Below, piece after piece: positions 1-16,700 of a DNA stretch of 64,000 bases. The notes under the pieces are model-generated. The model saw only the letters and a list, made by a program, of their open reading frames with translations. It did no database searches and was not told where the DNA came from. Each line of letters opens with the position of its first letter. The first letter of the stretch is position 1. The stretch is from Litomosoides sigmodontis (Eukaryota; Nematoda; Chromadorea; Rhabditida; Onchocercidae), in assembly GCA_963070105.1 (NCBI GenBank), contig OY718805.1, positions 9,831,652-9,895,651 of the forward strand, given 5' to 3'. Position numbers and translations under genes: made by a program.

Positions 1-1317
1 ATAAATCAACAGAGCATCAATATCGTAAATCTACTTCCAGCATTAAACAAGGAAAACTTCGATACCATAAATGGGTGACAAAAGCGCCATGAACTGTTAG
101 CATAAATTAATCACTATCGACAAAAAATTTCCCTGTGAATCTCAAACGAGTGCTTTCGCTAAAAAGAAATAAATATTTCAATAGCATCTGCCATTTGCAA
201 ATCTAAAGAGAAATTGCAAAATTAAAAAACACTGAATAAAAGCAGAACTAAGACAGAAAAAATGATAATAATGATAACAACAACAACAATAATAGTGTAG
301 TTTTCTTGCCTTTTTATTGCATACTTGCTGGATTTTGTGCAAAATAACGCTGATTAACTTATCCTTGAAAAAATACAATTTTTACTTTGAATTCCAAAAA
401 GCTGTGTTCTCTTCTAAACTAGTTCATTTAATGGATTTCAATCGAAAGAAACTCAAACACAAAATTAGAAAGCATGCTAACAGAGGAAAAGAAAAAATCA
501 AAGTCATAAAGCTAATAGGTATTTAAATGTTTATTTTTGAAATTTAAGAGGTTAGAATCAACTTAAATTGGTTACTTAGAAAAGTATCCATTAAAAAAAC
601 AAGAAAAAATTACTTGTTATTATAACAGAACGGTAGCGGTTGTCGTGAGAAACGTTGCCAATAAACTTTCAATGTAATTTAACACTAAAGCTCTGCTCTG
701 AAAACAAAAATGAAAGAAATCCGTGCTTTTGCCGGGGTATTGCGCTGCAACACAAATTTTGTATCCTAGTACCTGTGCCTTTGCGGTTTACTCTTATTTA
801 CTTGGATGAAGTGGATAAGTCAGTTTCACGAATGAGCGTTCTTGGTTGTTTTTGCGTTTCGATCATTGAATGATGTTTTCACACGTTATAAATTTGTGAA
901 AGGCCATGTGAGCGGTTTAATTTGTGGTTTTGTAGCTAACTGCATTCATAAGCGTTTGTAAGCGTAGGCGTACCACGTGCTTGCCTGCGGTATTTTACGT
1001 TATAAAATCATTTCTATGCAGGTGTAACTTTATTCCTTTTTATATTATTGTTAATATCAAAGAAACTGATCAAATCATTTCGCTGGTTATCCTGAATTAC
1101 AATGTTTGTACTGCTGTAGTTTTATAGTAGCAATTATCCCAAACTAGTTGAAGTCCGAAATCACTTTGTCAAATGTATGATCATATTGCATTTGCTGAAG
1201 TTGATAATACTGAATGTGAGGAATATAGTTCCTCCGATTTTTACTGAACTCGCATTGGTTCAATGTTCTTCATATCTTAGTTTGTTTTTATTTTATTTAA
1301 GGACCGGTTTTTATCCT
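1..1317. other. No gene recognised upstream of ZNF598
   Basis: AT-rich sequence with only short open frames of no recognisable family on either strand. It probably contains the promoter and outron of the ZNF598 gene that starts at 1334. No core promoter element can be asserted by eye. Confidence 0.5.
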
Positions 1318-1319
1318 AG
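1311..1319 (+). promoter_or_regulatory. Candidate spliced-leader acceptor for ZNF598
   Basis: TTATCCTAG ends 14 bases before the ATG at 1334, and no upstream coding exon is seen. A second possible acceptor (TTATTTAAG) ends at 1301. In nematodes such an orphan 3' splice site near the start codon usually receives a spliced leader. This is an inference. Confidence 0.4.
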
Positions 1320-1333
1320 AAATTTATAAAATT

Positions 1334-4300
1334 ATGTCCGAATCACGAATTGTTGCTAAGCGATCAAAGAACAATGCAAATCACCGAGCAAGGAACAATG
1401 AACATGCGCTGCAGGAAGCAGTTAGCAGTAGTAGGTTTGTTTTTTAATGTTATAACTATTGTTTCGAAAAATGGTATTCTGTTGCTAAGGTTTGTACCGA
1501 AAAAGGTGTTTATTAATTTGATTGAATTGTAGGAATCTGCAAAGTAATGGATATGTTAAAGCGGATATTAGTGCTTTTAGAAGAGATATAGCTAGGAATT
1601 TTGGTCGCGGTAGCGGTAGAATTCAACAGACGTATCAGAAAAACGGCCAAAACCACCACGGCTTGCACAACAGAACCAATGAAAGAGATAAACATGATTC
1701 GAAACCCAGAAAGCACATAGTTCGCAGTCCAAAATGTTATGAAGTATGCTAACATTTTATTTTAGAAGTCCATTCAGAACTTTTCTAAGTTATTAATAAT
1801 AGCTTGTTGTTTAGATGCATGAGTGAGCATTTTTTTTCCAGAACCGGTCGGATCATGGTGGCATCAAATTCAAGGGCGAAGTTTCAGAATGTGATATATG
1901 CTGTCGTCAATCCGATGTGTTTGCCGTTGGGCCATGTTTACATCCTATATGCATAGAATGTGGGATTCGATTACGAATTTTATGTAAAAATCAGACATGT
2001 CCAAAATGTAGAGCTGTTATTGATGTGGTAATTGATCTATTTCTTGTTACATTGTACACCTCTGTCATTCCGTTAACTACTCAAACTATGTTTGAGTGAA
2101 AATCGAAGCGTTTTAAATAATTTTGTTGCATTCTTTGATGCATTTCACAGTCACTGTGCACTTTATGAAGTAGTTAAGAAAGCTATTACCAAAAGGAGAA
2201 GTGCATAATTGTAAAAAAGATTGATCGAGTTCTCTGTTTGAATCTGATTGAAATTTCAGTTATATTTTGTACCGTTTCCGGGTGATTGGAGTGATTACCA
2301 AATGCCACTTCAATGCGTAGAACATAGGGATGCTGCAAACCACAATATTAAACTGGCGGACGATTATGTTGCAAGTTGTTACGATAGTTATTTATCCCAT
2401 CAGTGCTCACTCTGCGAAAAAAAGTAGGTTTCAGGGCGTCCTGCAATGTATTTCGTGTAGAAAATCGACTTAATTTGTAGAGGTGAAAAACGGGTGTTTG
2501 AAACGTTTGCTCAGTTGAATCAGCATATTTATATGGTTCATTGTTTTGAATTTTGTGATATCTGTGTGGAAAACTTGAATTTGTTTACTCATGAGCGGAA
2601 GTTTTATTCACAATCTGGTTTGATACGTCATCTCGAGCAAGGTGATTCTGATGATAAAAGTTTTAAAGGTAGGTGTCTTCAGTATAACCTTGCAGTTCTT
2701 TTGAGTACAGCATTTGTTACATAGTAATAAAACGTTTAAAATGTATCTTTTACTTCTTTAACATCATAAGGCTTAATTTTTGGAAATCTATGAAAACTAT
2801 GATTTTATTTAAGGCATATTAAATTGTTTTGCATTTTCAGGTCATCCGAAGTGTTTATTCTGTGAAAAACGTTTCTTGGATGAAGAGTTCCGTTACAAAC
2901 ACCTCCGCAAAGATCATTTTTTCTGTCACATTTGTGATACTGAGGGGCGGAGCAATTACTTTTTCTCGTAATCCTTGTTTTTATTTTTCAACTTTCAGTA
3001 TAAACTGATTTATTGCAAGGCATGTTTGGATATACTCGTGCACATTTGATTGAACTTTATTATTTCAGGGAACATAGGCATTTATTGAACCATTATAAAG
3101 CAGAACATATTATCTGCGAGGAGGGCGAATGTTTGCATTTGGGAATAGCATTTCAGACAGACACTGAACTGAAGTTACATAAGGTTAATTCTTTTGATTG
3201 TACTGCTGCGAAATTTTACATGTATGATAACGACGTTCGTTAAATTTATTGGAGATCTGCATTATGATTGAAAGGTTGTCAGTAAATTCCTGTGATTTTG
3301 CGTAATAATATTACGCTGCTGCGAAACCTCTGAGTCAAATTGTTGTTTGCCGTTGAGTCTTCCAAGCTGCTTCATTTCACTTGCACACGTTCACTGTTTT
3401 TTACTATTTAGAGTCGAGACCATGCAGCTGGGCCACAGACACTAGCGTTAGATTTTCATTTTCCGGACCGGAACACAGCTCGGTCAAGTCGAGGTGGTAG
3501 AACAGCTCAATCAATACATCCAAAGATAGGCCTTATACCACATAATCGGTCTATACGAGAAATTAAGTTAGTTCTACTTCCTTTTAAACGTACTATTTAT
3601 TCTTTCAATTAATTTGTTCTAAATTTAAGAGCAAATACAAGATATTATTTGCAGTACTTAGGTTCGTCATAGTTGGAGGTTTGCTTAGCGATTAGTTTTT
3701 GCCATTGTGGTTTCTGTTGTGTTAGCTGCATAAAAGAGTAAAAATTGCATGGAAATATTTAGACTTGTTTTATAACATTTCATTTTTCTCACTTTTACAT
3801 TGTGTTGTTCAGTTTTTCCATATTTAAAAAGGCACTACGAACACATCATTTCAGGCCTATTTCCAAAAATGTATCAACTGCATCTTCTCTAGAAAACGAA
3901 TTAAACGAATCAATTCCAAATTGCCTCCCACAATTCACTTTACAAGGTTGCGATTTCCCCCGTTTGGGGAAATCTACACAAATTTCCGGAGCTTCAAATT
4001 CCAAATCTTCATCACAATGTAGCAAAAACCCCCAGAAAGGAGTCACTGCTAGTAGTACCAAAGTCGAATCAAATCTTAGCACGGCAAGTATCAACCTGCT
4101 TTTACTGCAAACAGATTATTTAAATTATTAACAGTTTTTCTTGAGGGAATTAATAAAAAATTTCTAGTTCACTTTCTTCTTGCAAAATTATCTTTTAGTC
4201 AAACGCTGTTTCATCGATGTCATGGTTTATTGATGACGACGAACAATTTCCTCATCATCAGTCACATCAGGGTACTTTGAACAAGCAGCAAGCTAAAAAC

Positions 4301-6307
4301 GGGAAGGCAGAAAATTACGTGACAGGCAGAATTGAGGTATAGCTTTAAAAAAATTTTTTTAACGTAGCAGACTAGTTTTCAAGAACTCAAGATGGAACGT
4401 TTTGCATAACGTCAGGATGATTCGTTATTCCAAATCGACTAGGTATTTTCCGTATTTGAAATGAAGGTAATAAATTGATAAAATATTAGTTCAGATCGAC
4501 GCTGTTAATTATGTTTCTACATCAACTTATTCTGCGTAAGTTTCAATTTGTTTAGGTTGAAGCTAGTTCGCAAACATCATTGATCAAGTCAACATGGACT
4601 AAAGCAATGAAAAAACCATTGTCATTAAGCAACGTAGCGTCGTCATTAGCATTAAATGAATTCCCATGTTTACCTGCACCTGCAGTGCCAAAACCTGCGA
4701 GCAATTTATTACCTGGATCAGTATGGGCTAGTGGGAGTCGTCCTGTTGTGCAGGTGTTTCATTTTTTCATGATCTTATTAGTGCTGGTGGATTCTCAATA
4801 TATAAGCTGAATCCTGCTGTTATTCAGTTTATGCAGAGCGATTGTATAGTAGTCATCGGATCAATCCAAACTATGTAATGATTGCAAATAAAGTTGTACT
4901 TAATTGTGAAGCCAGAGTTGCACTAATTATTCATTTGCACGTGGAAATTATTTTACGATTTCTCAACTTATTATACATTTAACGTTTCAAATTTAACTGC
5001 TTTGTATATCAGCGCTCTACTTGCAGGCATCTTCAAGACAATTGAACTTGTCTTCATCAGCCTCTTTTGTTGGTAATGTCTCACAAAAAAATAAGCAGTT
5101 ACCTGTGCCAGATATTTGGCCTCAAGAAGCAGTACCCGAAAAATGGGAGGATCGAGAAGATGCATCTGCACTGGTTATTTTATTAAGCATTAATGTTGTT
5201 TGTGTTGTAGTTTTAATCCAGTTGGGTTTTATCCACTTATTTCATTCTGTTTACTTTAAGGGATCGCTGTCAAAAATGACTTTGGAAGATATGATTATTA
5301 TCAAGGATGTGCCAAGCAAGAAAAAGGAGAGTAAGAAGACTAAGGATAAAAAACAGCACAATTTCGCTAAAAAACTGGACGATCAGTTGTTGGAAGTGAT
5401 TATTTTATTTTTTAATTAAATGATTATTGGATTTATAAGAAGATTTGCTAAAAACAAAACTTTTTTAGGGTAAAAAGAGGAAAGTGGAAGACAATACAAT
5501 TGACGAACCTCTTTCTTTTCACACACAGCGCGAACATGACGTCGAAGAGACTTATTCGACAAAACCATCATTTACTTTATCAGAGGCACGTGAAATCATT
5601 TCAATTTTATATTACTGCAGTAAAAAATTAGCGCTGGTGGTGTTTCGTATCACCAAGGTAGCATTTTCATGTGTACCTTTCGTCACGCTTGTTATCATTC
5701 ATCGCTTGTGAATAAATAACAGTTTCAGTTGCTGTCATCAACCTTCTCAGCTCTTAATAACGCGACAAAAGAAGATAAAAGTAAAATTGCGGAAACGACT
5801 GCTAAAGGTTCTGTAAACGAAACGACAATTGATGCGCTATCGTCCAAAGCTTTTCCAGAGCTTGGTGAAGCGTCAAATGAAAAAGTACGTTTTGCTACAG
5901 TCAGCAAATTTTAACATGCATAATTCCTATCATGGGAGATTTGATCTGCAGATGCACATTATTATCCAAAAACGCTAACTTCAAGATTTTTTTCTTAATG
6001 TTTCTTGTTAAAAGGTACGGTTTGATTTTATTTCTATGTAAAAATTTTTCCAAACATTCTACAACTGTATCATTTTCAGATCTTTGGGGGACAATCACAG
6101 TTTAACGGAAAAAATCTTCCAACTGGTATCGGCGTACCTCCTGGATTATGCACCGTAAATTTGGGGCCTTCTGGTTTCGGTCCACCACCCGGTTTTGGTA
6201 ATATGATATGTCCAGAAATACAATCTTCAACGAGTGATACGGTAAAATCTCTTAATGAAAATGTAGATGTCAATATTTCAAAGATTAAAAGGAAAGGCGG
6301 GAAATGA
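1334..6307 (+). CDS. znf598: ZNF598/Hel2-type RING E3 ubiquitin ligase (ribosome collision sensor)
   Basis: The family ubiquitinates 40S proteins on collided ribosomes and recruits the GIGYF2-4EHP repressor. Exons: 1334-1434, 1533-1743, 1842-2027, 2260-2423, 2481-2668, 2841-2967, 3069-3183, 3412-3566, 3813-4083, 4199-4336, 4556-4753, 5027-5173, 5261-5395, 5469-5657, 5729-5884, 6080-6307. Together they give 902 residues with phase kept throughout, close to the human length of about 900. A basic N-terminus is followed by a C3HC4 RING (C121, C124, C136, H138, C141, C144, C157, C160). C2H2-like fingers follow, including CLFCEKRF ending in H-x4-H, and the second half is low in complexity with lysine-rich patches. 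The C-terminus carries VPPGL (846-850) and PPPGF (862-866), the GYF-domain ligand type that binds GIGYF. Intron 9 uses a GC donor (4084). Exon joins were made by eye; family identity is secure. Confidence 0.9.
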
Positions 6308-8770
6308 CAGATGTTTGTTGAATAATTTGCGCTTATATCTTAGGTTCATTTTGAGCTTTTAGAGGAGTTGCGGTCCTTAAATTTTTTCAAAAAGAGATTT
6401 TAATCTAAAAAAATCAATTTGTTTTTTCGAATCTTTATACTTGTTGTTCTGAACTTCTATATATATATATATATGAACATATATATATCTGGTACCTTCT
6501 TAGGTTATTTTGAGGCCTTATTTAAATTTTTAGGTTAATTAGATTGCACTTATGTTTATATGTAAGAATTGAGTACTACTATATAATTTTTGCCTCAGGA
6601 AAACTGATACCTGTGTTTAGTTTGCATTTCGTTACTGTGCGCTTTTCCGTTAAAGTATTACTTTCAAAAATTATTTATTTATTAAAAAGAGTAGCTAAAA
6701 ACAGTCGATTGGTTGATTCGTGTGCTGCACCGTCAACTCATTCTGTTCGATATTAGCTCTCTGCATGTATTTTTGAGCAAATGTGTTTCGAAGCTTTCAG
6801 AGTGCTACTGATAAAATATGCTTTGTAAGTTAACTGTCGTTTGATAATATTCTTCAAATATGAAAAGCAAACTTTCATACTTCATGCTGGTACTTTAAGT
6901 TACTTTTATTGAAACTTGAAGTCGGTGGATAGTGCATCATTTTATTGTGTTAGGTGTAATTTTATTACTGGTGTTTTCGCGATTCTGAAATCTCCATGGC
7001 TTCTCTTTTAAGCTTCTCTTTCTCTTTTTTTGATTTGTTTCATTTATTTTCTTTTAGTCGCTTCCTCTGTTTTATTACATAGATTTTCTTAAAGCATTAC
7101 TTGATCGTGCTATACTTGGCTACAGGATGAACAAATTTATAAGCAGATAAAATTGTTATTGAGAGGAATTCGGTTACTGCTTCGTTTGTAGTACTTCCCA
7201 TTAAGTCAAATAATGTTAAGAAAAGTTTTCCCGATCAGGGAATTAAGAGAGAGAGGGCCGGGTTGCGCGAGAAAACTTAGGAAAAGAATTGCTATAATGT
7301 CATTTTCTTCTGATTTAATTCATTCTTTTTAATACCTTAACTCTAGCCAGGTGATTGCAGATGCTGAAAGTTTAATAAAAATATTTTCCGAATGAAAGTT
7401 TCGCCGATATTTCTTTTCAGTTTCCAAATTTATAAACTGGTTGAGTTTAAGCAAAAAGTCGAAGTGTATGAAATCCTAATTACAAAGGCTATCATCATTT
7501 ATTCTATTAAAATACCTTTAATATGTTTTACACAAGCAAAAATATTAAAGGAGAAAGTTCAAGTGTTACCGTAGAAAGAGGAAATAAGAAGTGTACGACG
7601 TAGTGTGATTTGATTAAGCAGGTAACATTTTTTCCTCTTTTATCATGTTCAGTTTGACATTTACAAAGTGAATATGACCAACTGTTTATTCCTTTTTACG
7701 TAAAGAATAAGCAAATGAAGGTAGAAGAAGGAAAATAAAATTGATCAATTGAGGCATAATAGCAGTAGCGAAAAAATTGTTGAATATTTTGATTGAAATT
7801 GAATAGTAGCGATAAAATCATACCACAAGCTAGACAAATAATGGATAGGATCAAGTTTGAATAGTAATAATAACAATAGATATCGTTGCATAAATGTCAT
7901 ACGAATATAATTGATGCATTGTACAATATATAAATTGATTTCTTCCTTTTCTGTTTTTCCTTTTTTTTTCCCTTTTGCTTTTTGAGGAGTAGTGCTTAGC
8001 TTTGTTTCGCTGTGTTATTTATCAACGGTGATAAATTGGAAAACGGCGAGTGGAAGGGAATGGAAGAGTTTGGAAAAAAGTTTGACGAACTGTTAGGGAT
8101 AGATGCACGCACTGTTTCCTTAGGTTTTGAGCCTTAGCAAACCGAAATTTTTTTGTAATTTATATTTTGACAAGGAATGAATCCAAAATGGCAACATTTG
8201 GCTGCCATTTAGTTCTATCGAATTTCACTTTGACATTGAGTATCGCTCCTCTCAACTATTCTTCCAAAAATGCTGACGCAAAATATAAAAAGCAACATAT
8301 CAATTAATAACAATGAGTATAGCAATGATAATAATAATCATAGCACTGGTGATAGTGATTATAACTGTCATTATAGTGATGTTGATTGATTTAGTTTTTG
8401 TATCTTTTTTCTCCCACCATCCCTCCGTGTCTTATTTTCAATGTAACAATTTTCTCTTAGACAAAAATTTACGAGTATCAAAATGAGTAAAGGGAAATGT
8501 GATGCGTAAGAAGCTTCTTATAAATGATTTTTTATTACTGCGATATCCCCTTATTACCGTTCTTTTCATGTCAAGGTCTAAAAGTGATTGTTTTTATTTT
8601 TGATCTAAAATAATTACGTAGATAAAAGAAGCAAGGATTATCATTATCATAGTAACATACATGTCAATCTAAGATAGCGGCGATTTAGTGAAAATTTGCT
8701 AGAGAAATCTTTTTGGAAAAGAGTGGTTGAAAGGCGAACTGTATCTGTTCTAGAATGTAACAGGCATAAA
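6308..8770. other. Gene-poor region downstream of ZNF598
   Basis: AT-rich DNA without a convincing coding exon. It holds short TA runs near 6462-6490 and scattered homopolymers. The 3' UTR of ZNF598 must lie at its left end, but no canonical AATAAA was found close to the stop. Confidence 0.5.
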
Positions 8771-8776
8771 ACGATA

Positions 8777-8850
8777 GGTGATCGTCATTACCTGACAGTA
8801 TTAGATATTTCATATGACACTCTAATATTGTTCAGGTAAGACGACTACCA
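8777..8850 (-). ncRNA. mir-236: mir-236 precursor (miR-8/200 family microRNA)
   Basis: The sequence folds into a hairpin of about 74 bases. The arm at 8783-8805 pairs with 8820-8843 across a loop of about 15 bases, with one bulge and a small internal loop. Read on the minus strand, the 3' arm starting at 8803 is TAATACTGTCAGGTAATGAC followed by GAT. From memory, the first 21 bases equal C. elegans miR-236 (seed AAUACUG), the nematode member of the miR-8/miR-200 family. The mature strand would be 8803 down to 8781 on the 3' arm, as in C. elegans. The hairpin stands alone in a 14-kb region without protein genes, so it is probably an independent transcript. The partner strand would be near 8822-8843. 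Confidence 0.9.
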
Positions 8851-8859
8851 CTCATTTTC

Positions 8860-11964
<3,105 letters not shown>

Positions 11965-12157
11965 CTCCATCTTTTTACACTCTTCTTACTTCGCAAATTA
12001 ACAAATATTTTCAAATATTGTAGAAAATATATGATTACAATTTATTATTATTTCATATTTTCCTTTTCAATGTATTATTTTCTAAACGATTTCAAAAACG
12101 AAAAAATTTATTTCGTTCTATTAATTAAAAAAAGACAGATAATAATTCTTGTGTTTT

Positions 12158-12236
12158 CTCCCTCCCCTTCCCTTCTCCCCGTCCCCCTTCTCCCTTTTCT
12201 TCCTCTTTCCCTGCACCCCCACTCTCTCCACCTCAT
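12158..12236. repeat. Pyrimidine-rich C/T tract
   Basis: About 75 bases consist almost only of C and T with several runs of 4-5 C. It lies about 200 bases after the CT microsatellite and is non-coding. Confidence 0.7.
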
Positions 12237-13673
12237 AATCAATTAGCTAAAAATTGTTTATTCATTCAATTCAAATATTTTTTTTGCTAAAAGAAAACAA
12301 AAATTGCTTTATGGCAAAAGAAATTATGCATTAAAAAAAAACGATACGTTATTTGAACAAATGTTTTTTCGGTGTTACAGAAAAAAAAAAGAGGACGAAA
12401 AAAAAAGTGATATTTGAAACGATAGGTGATGGATTTTTTTCATTTGCAGGGATTGGTTTAGATGGAAAATTTACGCGTACATATGGTTGTTGTCTGCTAC
12501 AGTATGCTTCTCTCTTCCATCCAAATACTGAATTTTAAATTAATTATGCGCCTACTAACAACGCTCAACGTTACACATTGTTGCTATTATTATATATGTA
12601 TAAAATACAACTGAATGAGAGCGATTATGGTTGGTTGGAGAAATGGAAGGAAATTTTTTTGGGGAAAATAGCAATTTTATAAATTGATTTCATAAAGTTT
12701 GCATTTTTTTAATTTTAGCATTAATATAAAGTAATATCACAATACTAAAAATCTTCTAAATAAGGCGGTATCTTAAAAATGATGTTTTAAATTCTAATAG
12801 AGTACATGATGCGCCTCATATTTATTATTCATCTTGTTGTGTGCGAAATTTCAAAACGGTATTTTTCATTTCGTTTGAAATAAGATGATGATATTGGTCA
12901 TACTTATATTCTAAAATACAATGATGATGATTTTTCTTCAATTTGAGACGAAATAAAATTTTAAGAGCATTTTGGTCAGTGGGAGGATTATAAGTATAAT
13001 TGGCAGTGCTTTTATGTGTATGTTTTTTTAAATACCTTGGAAGGCATTCCTCACATTTTGAAAAATTTATATGAAAATAACGTTTAGTAATATTTTTTTT
13101 AAAAAAACTTAATCTCCTTAATTATGCATGTCATCTTCTAATTTATTAAATGAATTCAGTCATTTTAATTTATTTCAAAAAGTGCTTTATTTAATTAATT
13201 TCGATAATATTGCTGGAAAATCTTTTTATAAAAATTGAAAGAAAGAGGGGAAAGATTTTTTCGTTGTAATCTAATGAAATGCTGTTGATCAATGGAACTT
13301 TAAATAATATCTTCAACTTCAAGTTCTGCTAATAGCAGTTCATTTAATGAATTAATTTATTGTATATTAAAGAAAAGGTGAAAAAAATAAGAAAAATTAG
13401 CAGTAGCAAAAAAGAAAATTAAAAGGATTTGCGTATAATAAAATACAAGAATGCATTATCGTATCTATGAAAATTTTTTACATTAGACTGAAACTTTTTA
13501 AAATTCAAATTAAAAAAACTTTACCATGAAATTTGCGAACACCATGTTCAGTGCATGTCGTTTGAGGTTACGAGTTTAAAGTATACGCTAAAGCTATGAC
13601 TGAAAATGACATGGTAATTATGAATTTTGTGGTAAAATTTACGTCCGCATGTCAATATTCTTATTACTAATAT

Positions 13674-13675
<2 letters not shown>

Positions 13676-13729
<54 letters not shown>
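13676..13729. repeat. (TA)n microsatellite
   Basis: A perfect TA run of about 54 bases directly to the left of a long palindrome. Confidence 0.9.
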
Positions 13730-13734
<5 letters not shown>

Positions 13735-13741
13735 CACAGAT

Positions 13742-13783
<42 letters not shown>

Positions 13784-13796
13784 ATCTGTGCTATTT
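13729..13796. repeat. 68-base perfect palindrome with TA core
   Basis: The left arm AAATAGCACAGATACACATA is matched exactly by its reverse complement at the right end (TATGTGTATCTGTGCTATTT). The centre is an alternating TA run that is itself palindromic. The whole 68 bases can form a cruciform or a single hairpin. Confidence 0.9.
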
Positions 13797-13799
13797 TTT

Positions 13800-16700
13800 C
13801 CTCGAACAATAAGAACTCTTGCGATTTTGCAATTATAAATAATTTTTGATCTCCTAATTTTGACCGCACTTAATCTTCCGGCATTTTCATAAAGCAAACA
13901 AACAGCCAACCATTTTTTACCTTTGAGAAAGTGAAAAGATAGTTAATGAAGAATTTAAGCTATGTTTCAACAAATAAATAGAAATGGGATTAGGAAAAAA
14001 AGTGGTTGGAAGTTGATTGTTAAAGATCAATGGATGAAGCAACCATATGTGAAAATGATCCATTGCAAATTTCATTTTTCCCTTCCCCTCCACCCTCTCT
14101 CTCTGTCTCCCTTTCTCTCTCCCTCCACGATCATCCATCAATATCAATAATAACACTAGCGTTATCATCATCTTTTATGATAGCATGCATTATTATCATC
14201 GCTATCAATATCAATCAAATTCGCTCTTACCATCACTATTAATGATCGATATTCGTTCAGAAAAAGCCGCCACCACATGAATCGTTATCACCACACTATC
14301 ACTGCTATCACCGTCACCACCATCGCTACTATCAATCATCCTCACAGTCATTTCATCATTTGTCTAACAACACCAGCAATCGTTTAAATCTTGGAATAAA
14401 TATGATACGAGAATGCCAAGAGCAACTATCACACTGAGCGGAATAATAAAACAAAAATTAAATTGAAAATATCAAAGCAACAAAAAGCTATTTTACGCTA
14501 AACAAAAAAGTGTTTTTTGTGTGGTCGATTTTATCATAAACCGTCAATAAAATTGATTTTAAAATAGTTCGACAAGGTTAAACGATGAAGCAGGAAGGGA
14601 AGGAGTAGAGGATGAATGGAAAATATGAATAAAATTTTAAAAAAGTGAAAGAAAAGCGAGAGAAAAGTTTAACAACAACAACAACAAATATATGTCAAAT
14701 TTTTGAAATGAAAAAATCAATTTAACAGTTGGGAAGGACGAAATGATGGAAGAGAATTGGAAAAATATAATGAATAAAGTTTAAAAAGAATTTTTTTTTC
14801 TGCTAACAAAGAATAATAAAAGGAAGAAAAGTTCAACAACAACAACGACCAAGTACACGTATATTTATATATTGTATATTAAATTATTTAATATTCTCTC
14901 TTATCATAACCCTTCATTTTTCATTCCCCTCTTTCTCTCACTCTCTCTCCCTCTCTTCCTCTCTTCGGTTTTTTTCCATCATTTTACACTCCTTTCACTG
15001 TAAATCCACGCATGCACGTATCAGTGTTTACATCAAACTATTAAATGAATTTGTACATTTCGAGGATGATACGTATATAGTTGTCTATCGCTAACGTCCA
15101 TCTTTTCGTTTTCCGTTCCGTCGCGTAAAAAAAATGATCCGTTCCTTTTCACTTTCCTTTTTTATCGAATTCCTCTCGTTTTCTCAATTACCGTACATTA
15201 TTACCATCATCACGTCATCATAATCAGATAATGGAGGAAATTAGATGAACGATGGAAAATTGCGCAAATAATTGACGATAAGAGTAGGAGGGAGAGGAGA
15301 GAGCAAGAGAAAAAAAAGTTAAAGATAACTTGAGATGCGATGATATGATAAAATAAGCATGCTCTATTTGTGCACTGATAACGATTAGTTGTAATCACTC
15401 TTCTCTTACCGTATCATGCTTGTATTACGATATCGTTGCACATCCCAATAATGTATTATGTTTGGCAGTATATTGTTACGGTATCGTGTATATATATATA
15501 TCTTTGTAAAATACTATTTCAGTATTTTCGTCAGGAAAAATGCGCAGAAATGAGTGCAAGTTAATGAGTAAAATTTAATTTAATCATTTAAGGCTAAATG
15601 TGTTTTCTTAAGTTGTCTTGCAAATTATAAAGAAAATTGCATACAGCTAATTGATGGTAAAATATTACATGTAAAATATTATCAAAACAAATTTGTTAGT
15701 ATAATTTGAAATATAAGAGAGGGAGAGGGAAGGGATAGAGAAGGAAAATGCTATAAATGGAAACATTTTAAAATGAATTTTATCAACAGAAAGGGGCGAA
15801 GGAGGAAGAGTTATATGGATAAGGAAGAGAAATGGAAAGGGTAGCGGAAGAATAAGCACAAGTGCTGGACAGGTACTGATAAGGACAGAGACGAATATCA
15901 TTCCTTTCGCTATTCCTTTCAACTTTTTCTTTCTCGCATATTTCATTTAAATTTCTTTTAAAGCATTGACAATTGTTGAAAGTGAACTGCTAAGAGGAAC
16001 AAAACTTATCAAATATTGGAAATTATCAATCGATCAAACCGCTAACGCTAACACTGTCAATGAAGCAATAAGTGAGAACGATCATTACCAAAGTAAACAG
16101 CAATAATGTAAATTTTATTTAAGCTTAATATATATATACTAATCAAAATTTCAGTTTTTGAAAAAATCGAACTTAATTATTACTGTAATGCAATTTGATC
16201 TCATATATACTCATCGATGGGAAGGAACAAAAGATTGCAAAATTTTTGCAATCAGTAAAATTGCTTTCAGTACTATCATATCACCCAAATGGGAATTGAG
16301 ACTGCTACAACGATGCGATAAGAATTATTGAAGAAAAGTGAACAGTCTCGTCGTTACCGTTTATACACGTCTGATAATCATATGTTTAATAAGAAGAGAA
16401 AAATGAAATGAAACAGTTAATTTGATAATTAGCATAACAAGTATTGGGTGGTGCAGAATATTTGAATAAACATAAGTGAGTACGTTTTCTTTGCTTCATA
16501 ATTAGCACAATCCTGTGATTAATGTATAAGTGAAGTTCTCGCTAAAATAAATCATATTTTTTCCTTAATTGTTTCTAATAGTAAGGAGTAGAACAGAGAA
16601 GACAGAGAGAGAGAGAGAGAGAGGAGGAGAGGGATGATGATGATGCTGACGAGTGGTTTTGGTTTGAGTGAATGATAACAGTTTTAAATGAGGATTGATT

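Noticed and set aside
13548..13909. Tyr-Ile repeat open frames around the TA run
   Set aside because: They are artefacts of the TA repeat and palindrome, with no start context or splice structure.
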